The translations under genes and the position numbers were made by a program. This document shows, piece by piece, positions 54,532-63,435 of a stretch of 64,000 nt of DNA. Source of the stretch: Gaiellasilicea sp963789355 (lineage in GTDB: Bacteria; Actinomycetota; Thermoleophilia; Gaiellales; Gaiellaceae); the NCBI GenBank assembly GCA_963789355.1, contig CAWBKK010000003.1, positions 124,001 through 188,000 of the forward strand. Reading direction: 5' to 3'. The first letter of the stretch is position 1; each line of letters begins with the position of its first letter. The notes beneath the pieces were generated by a model. It had not been told where the DNA came from. It did not search any database and was given only the letters and a program-made list of their open reading frames with translations.

Positions 54532-55692
54532 ATGGCGACGTATCGAGAGCTGCTCGCGCAGGTGAAGGCCGAGATCGACGAAGTCGGGGCGGCCGAGGCT
54601 CGCGAGCGCCAAGGCGACGCGCTCTTCCTCGACGTCCGCGAACGCGACGAATGGGAGGAGGGCGTCGTCCCCGGCGCCGTGCACGTTCCGCGCGGCCAGC
54701 TCGAGTCGCGGATCGAGGGCCTCGTGCCCGACCGCTCGCGCGAGCTCGTCGTCTACTGCGCCGGCGGCTCCCGGTCCACGTTCGCGGCGAAGGCGCTCCA
54801 GGAGCTCGGCTACGAGAACGTGACGTCGCTGACCGGCGGCTTCACCGACTGGAAGCGCAACGGCTTCGAGGTCGAGACGCCTCGGTCGCTGACGCCCGAC
54901 CAGCGCCGTCGCTACTCGCGGCACCTGCTGATCCCCGAGGTCGGCGAGGCCGGCCAGGAGCGGCTGCTCCGCGGCCGCGTGCTCCTGATCGGCGCGGGCG
55001 GCCTCGGCTCGCCCGCATCGCTCTATCTCGCCGCAGCCGGAGTCGGCACGCTGGGGATCGTCGACGCGGACGTCGTCGACGACTCGAACCTGCAGCGCCA
55101 GATCGTCCACTCGACCGACACGCTCGGCGAGGCGAAGGTTCTCTCCGCCAAGCGGACGATCGAGGCGCTCAATCCGGACGTCGACGTGAAGACCTACGAG
55201 GAGCGGCTCACGTCCGAGAACGTCGAGCGCATCTTCGGCGAAGGCTGGGACGTGATCGTCGACGGCGCCGACAACTTCCCCACCCGCTACCTCGTCAACG
55301 ACGCGTCGGTGTGGCACGGGATCCCGGTCGTGCACGGCTCGATCTACCGCTTCGAAGGCCAGGTCACCGTCTTCAACCCGGGCGACGGTCCGTGCTACCG
55401 CTGCCTCTTCCCCACCCCGCCGCCGCCGGAGCTCGCTCCGAGCTGCGCGGAGGGCGGCGTCCTCGGCGTCCTGCCGGGGATCGTCGGCTCGCTGCAGGCG
55501 AACGAGGCCCTGAAGCTCGTGCTCGGGATCGGCGACTCGCTTCAGGGCAGGCTGCTCCTGCTCGATGCGCTGGGAACGACGGTCGACGAGGTGTCGGTGC
55601 AGCGCGATCCGAGCTGCCCCGTCTGCGGCGAGCACCCGACGATCACGGAGTACGTCGACTACGTCGAGTTCTGCGCCGGAGCGGCCCGATGA
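54532..55692 (+). CDS. Rhodanese-ThiF/MoeB fusion (sulfur-carrier adenylyltransferase)
   Basis: This 386-residue enzyme activates and sulfurates the C-terminal glycine of the CysO carrier. Residues 1-115 are a rhodanese domain with active Cys76 (VVYCAGGSRS). Residues 120-386 are an E1-like domain with GAGGLGSP (154-161), SNLQRQIVHS, DGADNFPTRYLVND, and the zinc pairs CYRC and CPVC. In most MoeB/MoeZ proteins the rhodanese domain is at the C terminus, so here the order is reversed. It opens the cysteine-synthesis operon, with cysO beginning at an ATGA overlap. The ATG at 54532 gives a complete rhodanese fold. Confidence 0.9.
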   Translation: MATYRELLAQVKAEIDEVGAAEARERQGDALFLDVRERDEWEEGVVPGAVHVPRGQLESRIEGLVPDRSRELVVYCAGGSRSTFAAKALQELGYENVTSLTGGFTDWKRNGFEVETPRSLTPDQRRRYSRHLLIPEVGEAGQERLLRGRVLLIGAGGLGSPASLYLAAAGVGTLGIVDADVVDDSNLQRQIVHSTDTLGEAKVLSAKRTIEALNPDVDVKTYEERLTSENVERIFGEGWDVIVDGADNFPTRYLVNDASVWHGIPVVHGSIYRFEGQVTVFNPGDGPCYRCLFPTPPPPELAPSCAEGGVLGVLPGIVGSLQANEALKLVLGIGDSLQGRLLLLDALGTTVDEVSVQRDPSCPVCGEHPTITEYVDYVEFCAGAAR

Positions 55693-55958
55693 CGAAAGTG
55701 CGGATCCCTCCGACGCTGAGGAACGAGGTCGGCGGCGAGCGCGAGATCAACGGCGCCGGCGACACCGTCCGTGAGGTGCTGGAGGACATCTCCAGCCGCT
55801 ACCCGGCCCTGGAGGCGCAGCTCTTCGAGGACGGCGACCTGGCGCCATTCGTGAACGTCTACGTCGGCGGCGAGGACGTCCGCACGCTCGACGGACTCGA
55901 TACCCGGCTCAACGGCTCGTCAGTCATTCTTCTCCCCGCCATGGCCGGCGGGTGCTGA
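55689..55958 (+). CDS. cysO: CysO-like sulfur carrier with terminal Gly-Gly-Cys
   Basis: This is an 89-residue ubiquitin-like sulfur carrier. It starts TKVRIPPTLRNEVGG, has the FVNVYVGGEDVR strand and ends ILLPAMAGGC. In CysO the C-terminal glycine becomes a thiocarboxylate, reacts with O-phosphoserine or acetylserine on CysM, and the cysteine is released by Mec. The encoded C terminus here is Gly-Gly-Cys, so one residue follows the reactive glycine. That sequence equals the CysO-Cys adduct and could be trimmed by the JAMM protease encoded two genes later. The stop codon is certain from the downstream overlap with cysM. Confidence 0.9.
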   Translation: MTKVRIPPTLRNEVGGEREINGAGDTVREVLEDISSRYPALEAQLFEDGDLAPFVNVYVGGEDVRTLDGLDTRLNGSSVILLPAMAGGC

Positions 55959-56887
55959 GAACCGCCGACTCGCTGCTCGCGCTCGTCGGGAACACGCCAC
56001 TCGTCGAGCTCTCCCGCTTCGCGCCCGGAGGGGTGCGGGTCTACGCGAAGCTCGAGGCGCAGAATCCGACCGGCTCGATCAAGGATCGGGTCGCGAAGGC
56101 GATGATCGAGACGGCCGAAGCGTCCGGAGAGCTGGAGCCCGGCCGGCGCCTGCTCGAGCCGACGAGCGGCAACACGGGCATCTCGCTCGCGCTCGTCGCC
56201 AAGCTGAAGGGCTATCCGCTCACCTGCGTGATGCCCGCGAACGCGACGCCGGAGCGACGGCTGCTGCTGAAGCGCTTCGGCGCCGAGATCATCGAGTCGC
56301 CGGGCGAGGAGGGCTCGAACGGCGCCGTCCGGCTGGCCCTCGAGCTCGCCGCGCGCGACCCCTCGTTCTTCATGCCGTTCCAGTACGCGAACGAGGCCAA
56401 CCCGCGCGCCCACTACGAGGGGACGGGCGCGGAGATCGTCGCGGCACTCGACCGAGTGGATGTGCTCGTCGCCGGGCTCGGAACCGGCGGGACGCTGATG
56501 GGAACGGGTGCACGGCTGCGCGAGCACTTTCCCGAGGTCGTCGTCGCCGCGGCCGAACCGCTCCCGGGCGAGGCGGTGATGGGACTGCGTTCGCTCGCCG
56601 ACGGCTACGTGCCGCCGATCCTCGACGTCGACAAGCTCGACCGGAAGATCCTCGTCTCGAACGCGGAGTCGGTGGCGGCGTTGAAGGAGCTCCTCGACGC
56701 CGAGGGAATCCTGGGCGGCGTCTCGTCGGGAGCGGTCGTGCACGTCACCCGGCTGCTGGCCGGCGAGCTCGAGGACGGCGCCGTCGTCGTCTGCGTCCTC
56801 GCCGACGGCGGCTGGAAGGAGATCTCCGCCGACTTCTGGGAGGCGGACGACGTCGCCGGCTCGATGGAGAACACCGTCTGGTGGTGA
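55952..56887 (+). CDS. cysM: CysM-type cysteine synthase (CysO-dependent)
   Basis: This PLP enzyme uses CysO thiocarboxylate as its sulfur donor. The PLP lysine is Lys44 in GSIKDRVA. The phosphate-binding loop is in GLGTGGTLMGTG, and EPTSGNTGISLA is the substrate-binding signature. At 311 residues it is normal for the family. The C-terminal stretch GLRSLADGYVPPILDVDKLDR is the area where CysM carries its substrate-discriminating Arg. The GTG start overlaps the cysO stop. The operon order (sulfur-loading enzyme, CysO, CysM, Mec) gives a complete pathway. Confidence 0.9.
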   Translation: MLRTADSLLALVGNTPLVELSRFAPGGVRVYAKLEAQNPTGSIKDRVAKAMIETAEASGELEPGRRLLEPTSGNTGISLALVAKLKGYPLTCVMPANATPERRLLLKRFGAEIIESPGEEGSNGAVRLALELAARDPSFFMPFQYANEANPRAHYEGTGAEIVAALDRVDVLVAGLGTGGTLMGTGARLREHFPEVVVAAAEPLPGEAVMGLRSLADGYVPPILDVDKLDRKILVSNAESVAALKELLDAEGILGGVSSGAVVHVTRLLAGELEDGAVVVCVLADGGWKEISADFWEADDVAGSMENTVWW

Positions 56888-57252
56888 TCCCGCCCGCCGT
56901 CCGGGCCGAGTTGCGCGCGCACGCGGAAGAGGAAGCGCCGAACGAAGCGTGCGGGCTCGTGGTCGTGAAGGAGGGCGTGGCGGAGCGCTACGTCCGCGGC
57001 CGCAACGGCGCGAACTCGCCGTACCGCTTCGAGCTCGAGGTGCCGCCGGAGACGTGGTTTCTCGAGGACGAGGGCTTCGAGCTGGCGGTCTTCCACTCCC
57101 ACCTCTCGTCGCCGCCGCGCCCGTCGCGGACGGACGTCGAGAACATCGGCCTCTGGCAGGGGAAGCCCTACCTGATCCTCTCGCTCGCGTCCGACGCGCT
57201 CGCCGGTTGGACGATCGACCACGGCCGGATCGATCCCTACCCACTGTCCTAA
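56881..57252 (+). CDS. mec: Mec-type JAMM metalloprotease
   Basis: This 123-residue zinc protease cleaves the cysteine from the CysO-cysteine adduct. The JAMM motif is complete: Glu22 (NEACGL), H72-x-H74 (FHSHLSS), Ser82 and Asp85 (RPSRTD). The fold matches bacterial Mec/JAB1 proteins. It overlaps cysM by seven bases from GTG 56881, or uses GTG 56884 with a GTGA overlap. It could both release the cysteine and trim the extra residue seen on CysO here. Confidence 0.9.
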   Translation: MVIPPAVRAELRAHAEEEAPNEACGLVVVKEGVAERYVRGRNGANSPYRFELEVPPETWFLEDEGFELAVFHSHLSSPPRPSRTDVENIGLWQGKPYLILSLASDALAGWTIDHGRIDPYPLS

Positions 57253-57259
57253 TCGACGC

Positions 57260-57853
57260 GTGACCGTCACCGAGCTCGCACCCGGCCTCTGGCGCTGGAC
57301 GGCGCCGCATCCGGACTGGAAGGAGGGCGACGACTGGGAGCAGGAGGTCGGCTGCGTCTATTACGAGGCGCCCGAGGCGACCGTCCTGATCGACCCGCTC
57401 CTGCCGCCGGAGCGGGAGCGGTTCTTCGAGGCGCTCGACCGCGACGTCGAGCGGCGCGGCCTGCCGGTCTCGATCCTGCTCACCGTCCCCTGGCACGCAC
57501 GAAGCGCGGGCGAGCTCGCCAAGCGCTACGAGACGACCTCGGCAACGTCCTCCAGCGTCGAGGCGTTCGCGCTCTCCGAGGTCGACGACACGCTTTACTG
57601 GCTGCCGGAGCACCGGACGCTCGTCGTCGGCGACGTCATGTACGGCGGGCCGACTGGGGTGCACGTCTGCCCCGACTCCTATCTCGACGAGCGCTCGTCG
57701 CAAGCGAGCATCCGCGAGCACTTGCGCTTCCTGCTCGACCTGCCCGTGGAGCGGATCCTCGTCGCGCACGGCGACCCGGTACTCGAAGCCGGGCGGGAGT
57801 CGCTCGAGCGAGCGCTCGGTCAGGCGCAGAGGTCTGACGCAACCGCGACGTAG
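57260..57853 (+). CDS. Metallo-beta-lactamase-fold protein with degenerate metal motif
   Basis: This 197-residue protein starts TVTELAPGLWRWTAPHPDW, with the initial strands typical of the metallo-beta-lactamase fold, then EATVLIDPLLPP. Where the family has H-x-H-x-D-H it has VPWHARSAGEL, keeping one His. The later Asp (VVGDVMYGG) and His (LVAHGDPV) are present. Metal binding and hydrolysis are doubtful. It follows mec by seven bases and may be in the same operon. Its 3' end overlaps the convergent M20 peptidase gene by 34 bases. Confidence 0.6.
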   Translation: MTVTELAPGLWRWTAPHPDWKEGDDWEQEVGCVYYEAPEATVLIDPLLPPERERFFEALDRDVERRGLPVSILLTVPWHARSAGELAKRYETTSATSSSVEAFALSEVDDTLYWLPEHRTLVVGDVMYGGPTGVHVCPDSYLDERSSQASIREHLRFLLDLPVERILVAHGDPVLEAGRESLERALGQAQRSDATAT

Positions 57854-58911
57854 ACGTCGCGACAACGCTCGAGGCTCGCGAGCTCGACCCACTCGACCGC
57901 TGCGTGCGCCCCGTCGCCGCGCGGGCCGAACAGGATTGCCGGGATGCCGGCGTCGGCGAAGAGCGCCGCGTCGGTCCAGAACGGGGCGCCGTACACCTCG
58001 GCCACCCCGGTCTGAGCCTGCACGGCCCGGACAATCTCCTCGTCGGGGGAGATCTCCATCGGATCACGTCCGAACGGGAACGCGATCGAGCCACCCGAGT
58101 CGCCGAGCAACCCGCGCAGCTCGGTCTCGACATCCTCGCGGCGCTCGCCGGGAATCGTCCGCCGCTCGCCCTGGAGCAGGCATCTCGCCGGGTAGCTCGA
58201 GTACTCCTGACCGCCCTCGATCAGCGACGCGTGCACCGACCCGGTACCGAGCAGGATGTGGCCGGGCCGAGCTTGAAGCGACCGATCCAGCTCTTCGACG
58301 GCGACGAGGACGTGCCCCATCTTTGCGATCGCGTCGACGCCGAGATCGGGGCGCGATCCATGAGCGGCGCGACCGTGAATCTCGATGTCGAACGCGACCC
58401 AGCCGCGGTGGGCGATGCAGAGCCGCTCGTCGGTCGGCTCGGCGACGATTGCAGCGTCCGCGCGCCAGCGGCCGAGTAGCTTCTCGGTGCCGATGCTCGC
58501 CGCCTCCTCGTCGGCCACCGCCGTCACGATCACGTCGCCTCGGAGGCGGAGTGACGCGCACTCGACGGCCGCGGCCGCGATCGCCGAAAGGCTTCCCTTC
58601 ATGTCATAGGCGCCGCGGCCGAAGAGGCGGCCGTCCTCCACTCGAGGCGAAAGCCCTCCATCCGGCTCGAGCAGCCCGACGGTATCCAGGTGCCCGTTCA
58701 GCAGCAGCGAACGCCCGCCGCCGGTCCCGCGCGCAACGCCGATGACGTTCGGCCGCCCCGGCGCTGCCTCCTCGAGGTGAACCTCGAGTCCCGCGCGTTC
58801 GAGCCACTCCGCGAGCACGCCTGCGACCGCCGCCTCACCCCCGCTGGCTGAGCTGAGGGTGGGATTGACGGAGTCGATCGAGACGAGCTGCTGGGCCAGC
58901 TCAGCTGTCAT
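57820..58911 (-). CDS. M20/ArgE-DapE family peptidase or deacylase
   Basis: This 363-residue zinc hydrolase has the metal block LLLNGHLDTVGL, FGRGAYDMKGSLSAIAAAAVE, the catalytic Glu in VADEEAASIGTEK, and EPTDERLCIAHRGWVAFDIEIHGRAAHGSRPDLGVDAI. It resembles acetylornithine deacetylase or succinyl-diaminopimelate desuccinylase, but no arginine or lysine genes are near. Co-transcription with the Gfo/Idh gene upstream (TGATG junction) suggests sugar or amino-sugar metabolism. Confidence 0.85.
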   Translation of the reverse strand: MTAELAQQLVSIDSVNPTLSSASGGEAAVAGVLAEWLERAGLEVHLEEAAPGRPNVIGVARGTGGGRSLLLNGHLDTVGLLEPDGGLSPRVEDGRLFGRGAYDMKGSLSAIAAAAVECASLRLRGDVIVTAVADEEAASIGTEKLLGRWRADAAIVAEPTDERLCIAHRGWVAFDIEIHGRAAHGSRPDLGVDAIAKMGHVLVAVEELDRSLQARPGHILLGTGSVHASLIEGGQEYSSYPARCLLQGERRTIPGERREDVETELRGLLGDSGGSIAFPFGRDPMEISPDEEIVRAVQAQTGVAEVYGAPFWTDAALFADAGIPAILFGPRGDGAHAAVEWVELASLERCRDVYVAVASDLCA

Positions 58912-59858
58912 CAGAGCGTGACTGCTTCTCCCGACTCGGCCGAGCGGTAGAGCGCCTCGATCGCCCGGGCCTGGGCGACTGCGTCGTCGCGCCCGAGCAG
59001 CTGCTTCGCATTGCCCGCGATCGCGGCTGCGAGGTTCGTCAGCTCGAGCCCGTAGGGGTTCGCCGCCGGCACGTCAACGGGATCGCCGTTCACGAGCACC
59101 CGCCCGCCCCAGTCCGAGCGCCACGGCGCCTCGAGCACGAGCGTCCCCTCCTCGCCCACGGCCTCGAGCCGCTGCCGCTTCGGGAGCGTGAACGAGGCGT
59201 CGAACTGCCCGACGACGTCGTTCGCGAACCCGAGCGTCCCGTAGAAGTCGACGTCGACGCCGGTCGGTCCGAGCACCTGCGCGCCGAAGACGCGCTCCGG
59301 CTCCCCCGCGAGGAGACGGGCGCCGCTGAGGCAGTAGCAGCCGACGTCCATCAGCGCCCCACCATCCAGGTCGGGCGCCATCCGGACGTTGCCGAGGTCG
59401 TGCAGCTGGAAGCTGAACGTCGCCCGGATGTGACGCAGCCGCCCGATGGCACCGTCCTCGACGAGCTTGCGCGCCGCGGCCGCCTGAGGGTGGTGGCGCC
59501 ACATGAACGCCTCCATCACGACGACCCCCGCACGCTCGGCCGCGTCCCAGGCCTCCTCGGCCTCCGCGCCGCGGCGCGAGTAGGGCTTCTCGACGAGGAC
59601 ATGCTTCCCGGCCTCGATTGCCTTCAGCGTCCACTCGTGGTGCATCCCGTTCGGGAGCGAGATGTAGACCGCATCGAGGCCGTCGTCACCGAGGAGATCC
59701 TCGTAGCTCCCGTGCGCGCGCTCGATCCCGTGCTCGTTCGCGTACGCCTGGGCGCGGGCGCCGTCGCGGCTCGCGACCGCGGCGATCTCCACCCCCTCCG
59801 GCGCGCCCTCGAGCAGCGCGCCGTTGATGTTCGCCGTGGACATCAACCCGAGCCTCAT
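58911..59858 (-). CDS. Gfo/Idh/MocA family oxidoreductase
   Basis: This 315-residue NAD(P)-dependent dehydrogenase acts on sugars or polyols. It has RLGLMSTANINGALL at the Rossmann N terminus, VYISLPNGMHHEWTLKAIEAGKHVLVEKPYSRR with the catalytic Lys of EKP, and DVGCYCLSGARLLAGE with the conserved D-V-G-C-Y of the second domain. Substrate is unknown. It lies between the GlcG-like and M20 genes in one operon. Confidence 0.9.
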   Translation of the reverse strand: MRLGLMSTANINGALLEGAPEGVEIAAVASRDGARAQAYANEHGIERAHGSYEDLLGDDGLDAVYISLPNGMHHEWTLKAIEAGKHVLVEKPYSRRGAEAEEAWDAAERAGVVVMEAFMWRHHPQAAAARKLVEDGAIGRLRHIRATFSFQLHDLGNVRMAPDLDGGALMDVGCYCLSGARLLAGEPERVFGAQVLGPTGVDVDFYGTLGFANDVVGQFDASFTLPKRQRLEAVGEEGTLVLEAPWRSDWGGRVLVNGDPVDVPAANPYGLELTNLAAAIAGNAKQLLGRDDAVAQARAIEALYRSAESGEAVTL

Positions 59859-60250
59859 CGCGCCCCCAGTCCCGCCTCGGCGAGCGCCCGCCGCGCGAGC
59901 GCGTCGTCGTCCTCACCGGCCAATCCGCTGACGCCGACCGCACCAACCCGCCGCTCGCCCTCGAACGCGGCGACACCGCCCAGGAAGAAGGTGAAGAAGG
60001 GGTCGAAGCTGGCGAGCTCCGCGGACCCCTTGGAGCCGACCTTCTCCGCGAGCGCCTTGGTCGAGACGGCATCGCTGCGCGCCGCCGTGTACGCCTTCCG
60101 CTGCGCGTTCAACCGGGTGTCCGGAGCGGCGCCGTCCATCGTCGCCGCGGCGACGAGCTCGCCGCCGCCGTCTGCCACGAACACCGAGACAGCCGCCGGC
60201 GCCTCTGCCACCACCGTCCGCACGATCGCCTGCGCCTGTTCGAGCCTCAC
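59855..60250 (-). CDS. GlcG/HbpS-like protein
   Basis: This 131-residue protein has the GlcG/HbpS fold signature: AVSVFVADGGGELVAAATMDGAAPDTRLNAQRKAYTAARSD and FFTFFLGGVAAFEGERRVGAVGVSGLAGEDDDALARRAL. HbpS binds haem and senses oxidative stress; other members function in propanediol or glycolate contexts, and the biochemical role is not fixed. It has a GTG start at 60250 and overlaps the Gfo/Idh start by an ATGA-type junction (59855-59858). Confidence 0.8.
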   Translation of the reverse strand: MRLEQAQAIVRTVVAEAPAAVSVFVADGGGELVAAATMDGAAPDTRLNAQRKAYTAARSDAVSTKALAEKVGSKGSAELASFDPFFTFFLGGVAAFEGERRVGAVGVSGLAGEDDDALARRALAEAGLGAR

Positions 60251-60273
60251 CGTGACACACTACGCCAGCGCAG

Positions 60274-61371
60274 ATGACAGGCGAAATCGGGATCGGGATG
60301 CTCGGCTACGCCTTCATGGGCAAAGCGCACTCGCGGGCCTTCCGGGAGATCGCACGGCTCGATACGCCCCTGCGGCCGCGACTCGTGGCGGTGGCGGGCA
60401 GGAACGAAGAGGCGGTGGCAGACACGGCTGCGCGCTACGGCTACGAGCGCTGGACAACGGACTGGCACGACCTGATCGACGACCCCGCGATCGGCCTCTT
60501 CGACAACGGCGGCCCGAACGCGCTCCACGCGGAGCCGACGATCGCCGCCGCCCTTGCCGGGAAGCACGTCCTCTGCGAGAAGCCGCTCGGCCGCGACGCG
60601 TCGGAGAGCTACGAGATCTGGCAGCGCGTCGAGGCGACCGGCGTCAAGCACCTGTGCGGCTTCAACTACCGGTTCGTCCCGGCGGTGCGGCTTGCGCGAG
60701 AGCTGATCGAAGCCGGTGAGCTCGGCGAGATCCGCCATTTCCGCGGCCGCTACCTCCAGGACTGGGGCGACGATGCGAGCCTCGACACCTGGCGCTTCCA
60801 GCCCGACGAGGCCGGCTCCGGTGCACTCGGAGACCTCGGCACGCACGTGGTCGACCTGGCGCGCTTCCTCGTCGGCGAGGTCGCGACCGTGGCCGGCTTC
60901 GTCCACACCTTCCTGCCGGGCCGGCGCGTCGACGACGCGCTCGAGGCCGCAGTCGAGTTCGAGAGCGGTGCGATCGGGACGATCGAGGCGACGCGCCTCG
61001 CGCTCGGCCGGCGGAACGCGTTCCAGTGGGAGGTCAACGGCTCGAAGGGGTCGCTCGCCTTCGACATGGAGCGGCTGAACGAGCTGCAGGTCTTCCGCGC
61101 CGACGGCGACAGGGCACGCGGCTTCAAGACCGTGCTCGTCTCCGAGGCCGACCATCCGTTCTGGGATCTCTGGTGGCCGCCGGGCCACATCATCGGCTGG
61201 GGCGACACCTTCACGCACGAGGCCCTTCACCTCCTGCGCGCGATCGGCGAGGACACCGACGTCGCCCCCTACGGCGCCACGTTCGAGGACGGGTACAGGG
61301 CCTCCGAGGTCTGCGACGCGATCGTCCGCTCCGGTGAGACCGGCAGCCGAGTCGCGATCGAGTACCGCTAG
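60274..61371 (+). CDS. Gfo/Idh/MocA family oxidoreductase (second)
   Basis: This 365-residue paralogue diverges from the GlcG-like gene, with 23 bases between. It has IGIGMLGYAFMGKAHSRAF (Rossmann start), VLCEKPLGRDASESYEIW with the catalytic Lys, CGFNYRFVPAVRLARELIEAGELGEIRHFRGRYLQDW, and the GDLGTHVVDLARFL motif. The H-V-V-D and G-F-N-Y-R patterns are those of inositol, scyllo-inosose or sugar-acid dehydrogenases. Beside a xylose-type ABC transporter, it probably acts on the imported sugar or polyol. Confidence 0.9.
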   Translation: MTGEIGIGMLGYAFMGKAHSRAFREIARLDTPLRPRLVAVAGRNEEAVADTAARYGYERWTTDWHDLIDDPAIGLFDNGGPNALHAEPTIAAALAGKHVLCEKPLGRDASESYEIWQRVEATGVKHLCGFNYRFVPAVRLARELIEAGELGEIRHFRGRYLQDWGDDASLDTWRFQPDEAGSGALGDLGTHVVDLARFLVGEVATVAGFVHTFLPGRRVDDALEAAVEFESGAIGTIEATRLALGRRNAFQWEVNGSKGSLAFDMERLNELQVFRADGDRARGFKTVLVSEADHPFWDLWWPPGHIIGWGDTFTHEALHLLRAIGEDTDVAPYGATFEDGYRASEVCDAIVRSGETGSRVAIEYR

Positions 61372-62582
61372 CTACCGCCCGGCCGCGCGCTGGCGGCGGC
61401 GCAGAATCGTGTCGAGCGTGACGGCGAAGAGCAGGATCCCGCCGGTGGTGATGAAGATCACGCCCTGGGTGAGGTTGAGCGTGTTGAGCCCGTTCGCGAT
61501 CGTCGCGATCACGAGGGCACCGAAGAGCGCGTCCTTGACCTCGCCGCGGCCGCCGAAGAGGCTCGTGCCGCCGATCACGGCCGCCGCGATCGCGTCGATC
61601 AGCAGCGTCCCGCCGCCGGCGTTCAGGTCGACGCTGTTCAGACGCGCTGCGAGGACGACGCCGCCGAGCCCCGCCATGGCGCCCGAGATCATGAAGACGA
61701 TGATCCGGACACGGGCGACGTTGATGCCCGCGCGCCGCGCAGCCTCAGCGTTGCCGCCGACCGCGTAGACGTGCCGGCCGAACGTCGTCCGCTTGGCAAC
61801 GAAGGTCAAGAGGAGCAGCGACGCGATCATCAGGAGCAGGACGAACGGGACGCCGCGATCTCGGTTGCTGATCACGACGACGACGACCGCGGCCGCGACG
61901 ACTGCGACCGCTTTCGCCACCAGCAGCCACGGGTCGCGGACGGGAACGCCGTGACGCCGGTGGGAGATGAAGGTGGCGGCGATACTGGCCACGTAGATCC
62001 CGCAGACGAGCGCCAGGAGGATCCAGCCGGCCCGCTCCGAGAAGAAGTAGTTCGCGGTGTTGTTGACCGTCTCGTCCTGGATCACGATCACGCCCTCGGC
62101 CTCGATCGACTTCTGGATCACGCCCTGCCAGATCTGGTAGCCGGCGAGCGTGACGACGAACGCCGGCACCCCGATGAAGGCGACGAACGACCCCTGAAAC
62201 GCGCCGATCGCGGCGCACACGGCAACGGCGAGGACGATCGCGATCAGCCCCGCAACCTCGTTTCCGTCCGGAATGGTCAGCTTCGCGACGACCACCCCGG
62301 CGATGCCGCTGATGTAGCTGATCGAAAGGTCGATCTCGCCGATCAGGAGGACGAAGACGACGCCGTAGGCGAGCAGGGTCGTCCCCGCCATCTGCGTGAG
62401 GATGTTCGAGAAGTTGCCGGGGCTGAGGAAGTTGTCGGCCTTGAAAGAGAAGAAGACGACGATCACCACGAGGCCGATCAGGACGGGCCAGCTGCCCAGG
62501 TTGCCGCCGCGAATGTTGTCGAGGATGCGCCGGCCGAGGGTCTCCTCCGGGATGCCCGTCTCCACTCGGGAGGCATCGGCGG

Positions 62583-62586
<4 letters not shown>
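61372..62586 (-). CDS. Sugar ABC transporter permease (XylH-like)
   Basis: This 404-residue permease has about ten membrane spans, the EAA-like loop (GRHVYAVGGNAEAARRAGINVARVRIIVFMISGAMAGLGGVV) and GGTSLFGGRGEVKDALFGALVIATIANGLNTLNL. It is the XylH/RbsC-type membrane partner of the ATPase gene that overlaps it by ATGA. The insertion of about 90 residues in the middle with two extra spans is known in the XylH subgroup. Confidence 0.9.
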
Positions 62587-63380
<794 letters not shown>

Positions 63381-63435
63381 GGTCGCAACGAGCGGTGGGG
63401 GCGCGTCCTCCGGACGGCCCCCACCCGATCGCTTC

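Noticed and set aside
56605..57270. Minus-strand frame opposite mec and cysM
   Set aside because: The JAMM and PLP motifs are on the plus strand; the opposite frame has no recognisable structure.
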